Of a stretch of DNA of 64,000 bases, positions 58,183 through 64,000 are shown piece by piece; positions within the stretch are counted from its first letter, which is position 1, and each line of letters opens with the position of its first letter. Below the pieces are notes generated by a model. That model was not told the DNA's origin, ran no database searches, and saw nothing but the letters and a program-made list of their open reading frames with translations. The translations under genes and the position numbers were made by a program. Location of the stretch: assembly GCA_943788725.1 (NCBI GenBank), contig CALSRJ010000004.1, forward strand, positions 124,001 to 188,000, given 5' to 3'. This DNA is from an uncultured Flavobacteriales bacterium. Lineage in GTDB: Bacteria > Bacteroidota > Bacteroidia > Flavobacteriales_G > Salibacteraceae.

Positions 58183-58667
58183 AGTACTGCTTCGATGCTT
58201 CCGATGTGTTGTTTCAATTTCTGTCTTCCTCGGAAGATGTAGACCTTCACTTGCGAAAGCGTAAGGCCCGTAATGTCTGCTATCTCATCGTAATTGTATC
58301 CTTCATAGTCGCGGAGAAGGATCACGCTGCGTTGAATCTCTGGAAGCGTGTTGAGCGCTTCGTGCAGTATCTCCTGCAGATCGTGGCTTCCCTGGTGCGT
58401 CTACTCGTTGGTGGGTGTTTCGTCGATGTTTTCGTATTTCTTGTCTCTTCTAAACCCATCGATGATCTTGTGGTTGACTGTTGTGAAGAGATAGCTTTTC
58501 ACTTTGGTCGGATCCACCTGATCCCTACGCTCCCATAACTTGACGAACGCATCTTGCACCGCATCCTTGGATACATCCTCGTCCTTGCACATAGACATAG
58601 CAAATCTGAAAAGGCCATCGGCCCATTGATCTACGATCTTATTGTACTCTTTTACGGTCAAGGTCAT
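58179..58667 (-). pseudogene. ECF-type sigma factor with in-frame TAG between sigma regions 2 and 4
   Basis: One frame of 162 sense codons and one stop runs from ATG 58667 to 58179. Region 2 (KDAVQDAFVKLWERRDQVDP and SYLFTTVNHKIIDGFRRDKK) is followed by TAG at 58401-58403 after PTNE, then by region 4 in the same frame: LNTLPEIQRSVILLRDYEG and YNYDEIADITGLTLSQVKVY, then RGRQKLKQHI. Without the stop it would be a normal ~162-aa ECF sigma. It overlaps the anti-sigma gene by four bases. Either it is truncated (lacking the -35 reader), or the stop is an error. Confidence 0.85.
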
Positions 58668-58781
58668 CAAGGTTGCTGTGGGTGAGACGACGACAACCGG
58701 GTAAAGTTACAGCAGATTGAAAGTTTTTTGAAAAAGCCGTCCAACTATCCTGATTATGTTTGTTCTCTCTAAAGACAAGCT

Positions 58782-59474
58782 ATGTCAAAAAGGTATGCGG
58801 TAATTGGGCTGGGACAATTTGGAAGGGCGATCGCTTCCGTGCTGGCTGGGAAGGGTGCTGAAGTCATTGCCTTGGATAACAATCCGGTGCACATCGAGTC
58901 GATCAAAGACGACGTAGCCCACGCCATTACGATGGATGCTACCGACAAAAAAGCCTTGATGTCTCAGGGTGTGCATGAGGTGGACGCGGTTGTATTAGCC
59001 ATTGGTAAGGACTTCGAAGCGCTTTTGCTTTGTGCTGCTCACCTGTTAGAACTAGACGTGAAGCGCATCATTGCTCGCGCACATGGCCAGCATCAGCGTA
59101 TGATCCTAGAGCGAATAGGTGTAACCGAGATCCTCTCCCCGGAAGATGAAGTAGGAAAGATCGTGGCCGAGCGCTTACTCAACCCAAACATCTTGAGTTA
59201 CCTCGAATTGCCGGACAGCTATGAAATCGTTGAGATCAAGGCGCCAAAAGGCATCATCAATCGCTCGTTAGAAGACATCGGCTTGCGCGACAAGTACAAG
59301 TTGACCGTCATTACCATCAAACGCGAGTTTCACGAAGACAAAAATGGCCAGCAGGTCACGGAGCAGCACGTACTCGGTGTGCCGTCCTCCAAGACTACCA
59401 TCACCGAAAACGACACGCTGATGGTTTTTGGCTTGGTCAAGGACATCCAGCGGTTCACAGATATTAACTGTTAG
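58782..59474 (+). CDS. TrkA/KtrA-family K+ channel regulatory protein
   Basis: 230 aa. A Rossmann KTN/RCK domain (YAVIGLGQFGRAIASVLAGK, residues ~5-24; GAEVIALDNN; MDATDKKAL) with AVVLAIGKDFEALLL, then a TrkA-C domain (~140-225) with LNPNILSYLELPDSYEIVEI. NAD(H) or ATP binding gates a partner K+ transporter such as KtrB. No such channel is next to it. TATGTTTG at 58755-58762 is a good -7 promoter element, but no TTTG lies at the ideal distance. Confidence 0.93.
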   Translation: MSKRYAVIGLGQFGRAIASVLAGKGAEVIALDNNPVHIESIKDDVAHAITMDATDKKALMSQGVHEVDAVVLAIGKDFEALLLCAAHLLELDVKRIIARAHGQHQRMILERIGVTEILSPEDEVGKIVAERLLNPNILSYLELPDSYEIVEIKAPKGIINRSLEDIGLRDKYKLTVITIKREFHEDKNGQQVTEQHVLGVPSSKTTITENDTLMVFGLVKDIQRFTDINC

Positions 59475-59556
59475 GCATAGGCCACCACGCTAGGCCGCAA
59501 TTCGCTCCGACGTTCAAATTCCTATTCATTAATTTCGTTGGCCTAACGAAAACGAC

Positions 59557-61953
59557 ATGAGGAATTATCTACTGGTTTTGCTTTTTGCAAGCTTCTCCTT
59601 GTTTACTAACGCTCAAGATCATTGTGGCACTGCTATCAATATAAACCATGCCCTGTCACTTAACCCAGCGATGGCAGTCCTCGATGAAATAGATCCTGTG
59701 TTGTTGCAAGACCAACTTGAGGAGGTGCAAAGTGGCAGGGCTGAAACGATCATTATTCCTGTCGTATTTACAATCCTTCACGACAACGGCCCAGAGCACA
59801 TCATTGATGATCAAGTGCGTGATGCAGTGCGTGTGCTGAACGAAGCCTTCAACGCCGAGAATCCTCAATTGGATGAAGTCATCAGCACATTCGAGGGCAT
59901 TATAGGGGATGCAGAAATAGAATTCAGGCTCGCTGCAAAAGATCCGAGTGGAAATTTCACTACGGGTATTCAGCGTATCGAGTCTCTAGAGACGTTTACA
60001 GGAGATAATGATTCAAAAATTTCTGGTTGGCCCCGAACCAAGTACTTGAACATTTGGGTGTCAGATGTGATCACGGTCGTAGGCGCAAGTGCATCGGCGT
60101 TTTCCACTGTGCCAATTTATAACCCTGGGGCATCTACAGACGGCATCATTGCCAATCATCGCTATCTAGGGACGATTGGCACGGCCTTTTCGGATGGTCT
60201 GACCTTACCCCATGAAACGGGTCATTTTTTCAACCTGAATCATACTTGGGGTACGACGAATTTTCCAGGTTGTGATGGAACGGCGACAAATCCCAATGAT
60301 CCTTGCTTCGGAATTAACAATTGTGCCGAAGATGATGGGGTAGGAGATACTCCAAATTGTTTGGGGGTAGATAATTCCTCTTGTAACCTAAATCAAACTA
60401 CTTGCGGGTCTTTGGATAACGTGCAGAACCACATGGACTATGCTTCATGCGAGGCTATGTTTACCCAAGGTCAGGTTGGTAGAATGAGGGCAGCGTTAAA
60501 CAGTTCAAGCAATGCTGCTTTTGCAGCAAGAAAGGCTTTGCACACTGAAGCAAATCATTCAGCTACTGGCGTTACCGAGCTCTCGATGGCGGCGTACCGC
60601 GTTGCTCGACACAATGCTTGTCGAGGGGAGTCGGTTCAGTTTTTTGACGACTCGAGGTACGATGCCGAAACGTGGGAATGGAGCATCACCGGACCACAGA
60701 GCTTCACGTCTACCGAGCAGAATCCAACGTTCACATTTGGCTTGGCAGGAACCTACTCTGTTGAGTTAACGGTCACCCAAGGGTCGATCACTAAAACCAT
60801 CCTCGACGAGGATGCCTTTGTAGTTTCAGATGTCTACGGACATGCGGTTCCTTTTCAAGAAGATTTCTCAAATCCTGCCGAAGGATGGATGAGCGTGAAC
60901 AGGGGAATAGAAGATGATAAGTATCAATGGCAATACAAGACCGATATCGGATATGACGACGATGAATCATACATGGTCTACAACATCGGAAATGAGCACA
61001 AGAACCACGATGAGTTGATCCTCGCAAGCGTTGATTTTCGTCCTATGACCAAAGTGGACATCTCCTTCAAAGTGGCGTATGGAAGGCTGAACAGTGACAA
61101 CAATGACGAATTAAGCGTCAAAGTGAGCAATGATTGTGGTGATACTTGGAAGTCAGTTTGGACAGCAGGAGCAGTGCAACTCAACGGTGGAAAGCCCTTG
61201 ACAACGAGCATTTTTAAGCCTCAGTCGCAAAGCGATTGGGAGAGTTTTACCGTCACCAATGTCCCTACCAGCTGGTTAGGCGAGAACGCCTTGATCATGT
61301 TTGATTTTGAACCGGGAGGAGGAAACCAATTGTACGTAGACAACATCAACATCGATGGGGAGTATTCCATTGTTCCTTTCCTTGTTTACCCAACCGACAA
61401 TGCCGCTCAAATGAACAGCAATGTCCTACTGGACTGGAGAGCCGTGCCTAGCGCAACGGCCTATGAATTTCAGTTGAGTAAGAACGACGCCTTCACAGCC
61501 AATGTGGCTTCGGGTAGGCAGGACGCTATCGATGATGAAGATTCTGAACAAGCGGACACGCGTTTCAAGACGAGCGATCTCGAGTTTGGACAAACCTATT
61601 TCTGGCGAGTTCGTGCGAAGGTCAGCGGAAGCAGCACAGCTTGGAGCGAGGTGTGGAGTTTCACCGTAGCAGATGATGGAGTTGGCATTGCGGAAGCATC
61701 TGAGCAAGGCCTATGGGTCTATCCAAATCCGGCTTCTGATCGCATCAACCTCCGATTTCCAACGGCAGTAAAAGAAATGGAAGTGGACATCTACGCTGTA
61801 AGCGGACAGTTGCTCGATCGTCGAACAATTACCTCTGTGCAGCCCAACCAAGATGTAAGCCTGTCCGTCCAAGATTTACCGAACGGGATTTACATCCTAC
61901 GAACAATGCACGAAGGAGTGCGTTGGAATAAGCGGTTTACCATAAGCCGCTAA
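59557..61953 (+). CDS. Secreted T9SS M43-family zinc metalloprotease
   Basis: 798 aa. Signal (LLVLLFASFSLFTNAQ), propeptide, and a catalytic domain with HETGHFFNLNH near residue 219 and Met-turn HMDYASCEAMF. In the zinc motif HExxHxxGxxH the Gly is replaced by Asn. A PKD-like domain (FFDDSRYDAETWEWSITG, residues ~360-430), a jelly-roll-like section, a fibronectin-type section (FLVYPTDNAAQMNSNVLLDW) and a T9SS type A C-terminus (GLWVYPNPASDRINLRF, ending RFTISR) follow. A paralogue is directly downstream. Confidence 0.9.
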   Translation: MRNYLLVLLFASFSLFTNAQDHCGTAININHALSLNPAMAVLDEIDPVLLQDQLEEVQSGRAETIIIPVVFTILHDNGPEHIIDDQVRDAVRVLNEAFNAENPQLDEVISTFEGIIGDAEIEFRLAAKDPSGNFTTGIQRIESLETFTGDNDSKISGWPRTKYLNIWVSDVITVVGASASAFSTVPIYNPGASTDGIIANHRYLGTIGTAFSDGLTLPHETGHFFNLNHTWGTTNFPGCDGTATNPNDPCFGINNCAEDDGVGDTPNCLGVDNSSCNLNQTTCGSLDNVQNHMDYASCEAMFTQGQVGRMRAALNSSSNAAFAARKALHTEANHSATGVTELSMAAYRVARHNACRGESVQFFDDSRYDAETWEWSITGPQSFTSTEQNPTFTFGLAGTYSVELTVTQGSITKTILDEDAFVVSDVYGHAVPFQEDFSNPAEGWMSVNRGIEDDKYQWQYKTDIGYDDDESYMVYNIGNEHKNHDELILASVDFRPMTKVDISFKVAYGRLNSDNNDELSVKVSNDCGDTWKSVWTAGAVQLNGGKPLTTSIFKPQSQSDWESFTVTNVPTSWLGENALIMFDFEPGGGNQLYVDNINIDGEYSIVPFLVYPTDNAAQMNSNVLLDWRAVPSATAYEFQLSKNDAFTANVASGRQDAIDDEDSEQADTRFKTSDLEFGQTYFWRVRAKVSGSSTAWSEVWSFTVADDGVGIAEASEQGLWVYPNPASDRINLRFPTAVKEMEVDIYAVSGQLLDRRTITSVQPNQDVSLSVQDLPNGIYILRTMHEGVRWNKRFTISR

Positions 61954-61974
61954 GAACCTAGTTAAAGAGATTAC

Positions 61975-64000
61975 ATGAAGAGAATGAATGTCTTCGCCAT
62001 GTTTATGGCGATTGTTTCCATGGCCTTTGGCCAGCATGAAATTTGTGGAACGGAGTTGTTTATCAAGGAATCATTTCAGAACAACCCAAATGCCTTAGAG
62101 GAGCAACGCGTTCAGGACAGCCTGATCCGTGCAGAGTTTGGCCAATCTGAGGCTTCTCGGAGAACGGGTAAAATCATCGTTCCGGTGGTAGTGCATGTGA
62201 TTTGGTGGAATTGCGAGGCCAACATCTCTACTTCTCAGGTCAAGAGTGGGATCGATTTCCTAAACAATTCCTTTAACCTGCAATTGCCCGATACCGATGA
62301 GGTTAGGGAGGTGTTTAAGCCGCACATGGGGGACATGGACATCGAGTTCAGACTCGCTCAGATCGATCCTTCGGGAAACCCGACAAATGGAATCAGCCGA
62401 GATCAGAATTCGATTTCACTGAACGTAAATACGAGCAGCAACGATGTCCGGAATATCTATCGATGGGGTAGCTTGACATCACCCACGGCTTCAAAGTACT
62501 TCCACATTTGGGTGGTTGAACAAATCAACCTGGGGGTTTCGGGTCAAATCAATGGCTTCGGTATGATTCCAGCGAGTAACGTTGATTGGAGTAGGTGGGG
62601 CTTGGTAATTCGACATGATCGTTTTGGAACCACCGGAACTGCAGGGAATGATGGAACCACCTTGCCGCACGAAGTGGGTCACTGTTTCAATCTTTGGCAT
62701 ACGTTTTATCCCCTTGAGGCGGGAGGATCTGCCTGTTCATCCAACATGTCATGCAGCGCAGGGGACCAAGTGTGCGACACTCCCCCGGTTGGACAAATTC
62801 GCTGGGACTGCTCGCCCTCGGCCAATACTTGCTCCTTCGCAGGTTCTGGTTCGCCGTACAGTTCAGACCCCCCAGACATGATGGAGAACATCATGAGCTA
62901 CAGCAGCTGCAGAGCCGTATTTACCGAAGGCCAGGTCACGAGAATGACGCAAGCCACCACCACGAGTATCTATAAGATCAAAGACCTAGTTGACGAGGAC
63001 AACCTAATAGCGACCGGTGTAGCAGGATTTTTGGAAGCGGACTTTGTGGCCTCGAACGAGATCGTTGTGGCGGATCGACCTATGATTTTCAAGGATAATA
63101 CCCGCTACGAATCGGACGATTGGAAGTGGGGTTTTGGAGCGTCTACGTTTCCGCCAACGTCTACTGCTCAGGAGCCGGAAGTGACCTTCATTCAAACAGG
63201 CCCCATGCCGGTGAATCTTACGGTGTTCAGCGGATCGGATAGTTTGATGGTTCAGAAAGATGTGCTCGTTGTCTCTGAACGAGGAGAGCCTGTGCCATTT
63301 CTTGAGTCATTTGAAGAAGGGCAGCTGTTTGATGACCAACGGTGGTATTCGAACGACACGGATGAAGACGGAAACTCTTGGATGTTGACCTCAGATGCTT
63401 CTTACGCTGGAGACCGCTCTTTGATGATCGAAAATTTCGGCTTGTGTGGTTCCACACAGGATGAACTGACCTCAAGCACACTGGATCTAGAACCCTTTTC
63501 TCAGGTGACGTTGACGTTTAAGGCGGCCTTCGCAAGAAGAACGACCAGCAACAATGATTTCATCCGCGTACTGATGAGTAAAGATTACGGCGAAACGTGG
63601 GACCTTGTTAAAGTCATTGGAGGATCTAGCCTCGCTTCGGTCGAGAACCTACAAAATGGAAGCTGGACACCAGCTGACACTAGCGAATGGAAAGAGCACA
63701 GCTACAATGTGAGCAATACCTTCAAGCGGGAAGGAGCACTCATCAGATTCCAATTCAATGGGGATGGAGGCAACAATCTTTACCTGGATGACATTAAGAT
63801 TTCAGGAACCTACAAGAACAAAGTGTTCCTCGTCTCACCGAAGAATCGCAAACTTGGTTTGGCAACGGATGTGACATTAGACTGGAAAGCTGTAGGAGAG
63901 GTGGATTTCTACGAATACCAGATCGATACAGAGACGTCGTATGACACGCCTGAACTGCGCACTGGGACCAACGATTACATCGATGCCTCTCCTGAGAATG
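61975..64000 (+). CDS. Secreted M43-family zinc metalloprotease paralogue, cut by window end
   Basis: 675 codons from ATG 61975 and still open at the end. Signal MNVFAMFMAIVSMAFGQ; catalytic HEVGHCFNLWHTF (again Asn at the Gly position) near residue 229 and MENIMSYSSCRAVFTEGQ as the Met-turn. PKD-like (FKDNTRYESDDWKWGF), a carbohydrate-binding-like jelly-roll (VPFLESFEEGQLFDDQRWY) and the start of a fibronectin-type part (VFLVSPKNRKLGLATDV) follow the same order as in its neighbour. The T9SS tail should lie beyond the window. It begins 21 bp after its paralogue, so the pair looks like a tandem duplication. Confidence 0.88.
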   Translation, partial: MKRMNVFAMFMAIVSMAFGQHEICGTELFIKESFQNNPNALEEQRVQDSLIRAEFGQSEASRRTGKIIVPVVVHVIWWNCEANISTSQVKSGIDFLNNSFNLQLPDTDEVREVFKPHMGDMDIEFRLAQIDPSGNPTNGISRDQNSISLNVNTSSNDVRNIYRWGSLTSPTASKYFHIWVVEQINLGVSGQINGFGMIPASNVDWSRWGLVIRHDRFGTTGTAGNDGTTLPHEVGHCFNLWHTFYPLEAGGSACSSNMSCSAGDQVCDTPPVGQIRWDCSPSANTCSFAGSGSPYSSDPPDMMENIMSYSSCRAVFTEGQVTRMTQATTTSIYKIKDLVDEDNLIATGVAGFLEADFVASNEIVVADRPMIFKDNTRYESDDWKWGFGASTFPPTSTAQEPEVTFIQTGPMPVNLTVFSGSDSLMVQKDVLVVSERGEPVPFLESFEEGQLFDDQRWYSNDTDEDGNSWMLTSDASYAGDRSLMIENFGLCGSTQDELTSSTLDLEPFSQVTLTFKAAFARRTTSNNDFIRVLMSKDYGETWDLVKVIGGSSLASVENLQNGSWTPADTSEWKEHSYNVSNTFKREGALIRFQFNGDGGNNLYLDDIKISGTYKNKVFLVSPKNRKLGLATDVTLDWKAVGEVDFYEYQIDTETSYDTPELRTGTNDYIDASPEN

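Noticed and set aside
59533-59551. Inverted repeat TTTCGTT-GGCCT-AACGAAA just before the first M43 gene
   Set aside because: Seven-base arms with a five-base gap occur by chance often. It lies 5 bp from the start codon and has no promoter-like companion, so no function is claimed.
1-64000. CRISPR arrays, insertion sequences, prophage, tRNA or rRNA genes, integrons, toxin-antitoxin pairs
   Set aside because: I looked for regular direct repeats, transposase or integrase motifs (DDE, HUH, tyrosine recombinase) and tRNA-like cloverleafs. Nothing supported any of them.

Overview
The window looks like a chromosomal segment of a Bacteroidota bacterium, most likely a marine Flavobacteriia-type lineage. 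Support: secreted proteins carry type IX secretion (T9SS) C-terminal signals and SprB repeats. Several promoters fit the Bacteroidota pattern TTTG-N19-TAnnTTTG, and SecA is of the long Bacteroidota type without a zinc-binding tail. A DUF2795 gene sits before secA, a DUF3098 gene lies between ftsX and uppP, and a carotenoid cluster has a CrtYcd-type cyclase. No rRNA, tRNA, CRISPR array, insertion sequence or phage gene was found. The content is mostly core genome.

Layout. 1-10150 (minus strand): translation and envelope genes rplU-rpmA, serS, a lipoprotein, a TPR protein, ftsX, DUF3098, uppP, truB, queA, ispD and rlmN (cut by the window edge). 10260-12590: small membrane proteins, an EamA transporter, a cobalamin adenosyltransferase and the DUF2795 gene. 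12772-19184: secA, then convergent GT39, PAP2 and GT2 genes that look like a lipid-linked sugar module. 19291-25830: SprB-repeat T9SS protein, YifB/ComM ATPase, two-headed DsbD. 26033-32708: RND-MFP-TolC efflux operon led by a TetR regulator with a candidate operator. 32849-36429: asnS, rpoN and a membrane protein. 36875-40117: carotenoid operon (desaturase, CruF, CrtZ, CrtYcd) without phytoene synthase. 40177-43782: unknown protein, broken TPR histidine kinase, queuosine-precursor transporter. 43813-50401: suf operon (sufA, sufB, GT39, sufC, sufD, sufS) with a perfect palindrome at its promoter and a glycosyltransferase embedded in it. 50454-56085: radA, GT2, a secreted protein, carboxyltransferase and a GT39-like protein. 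56150-58667: ECF sigma (with an in-frame stop), anti-sigma-like protein, outer-membrane barrel. 58782-64000: TrkA-type K+ channel regulator and two tandem M43 metalloproteases, the second cut by the window end.

The observations most worth checking are three broken but recognisable genes (serS frameshift, histidine kinase TAA, ECF sigma TAG), the glycosyltransferase inside the suf operon, the palindrome upstream of sufA, an L21 protein with a Rho-N-like tail, and the carotenoid operon without crtB. The three lesions may be sequence errors or real decay, and the sequence alone cannot decide. I did not find a convincing wholly new system.
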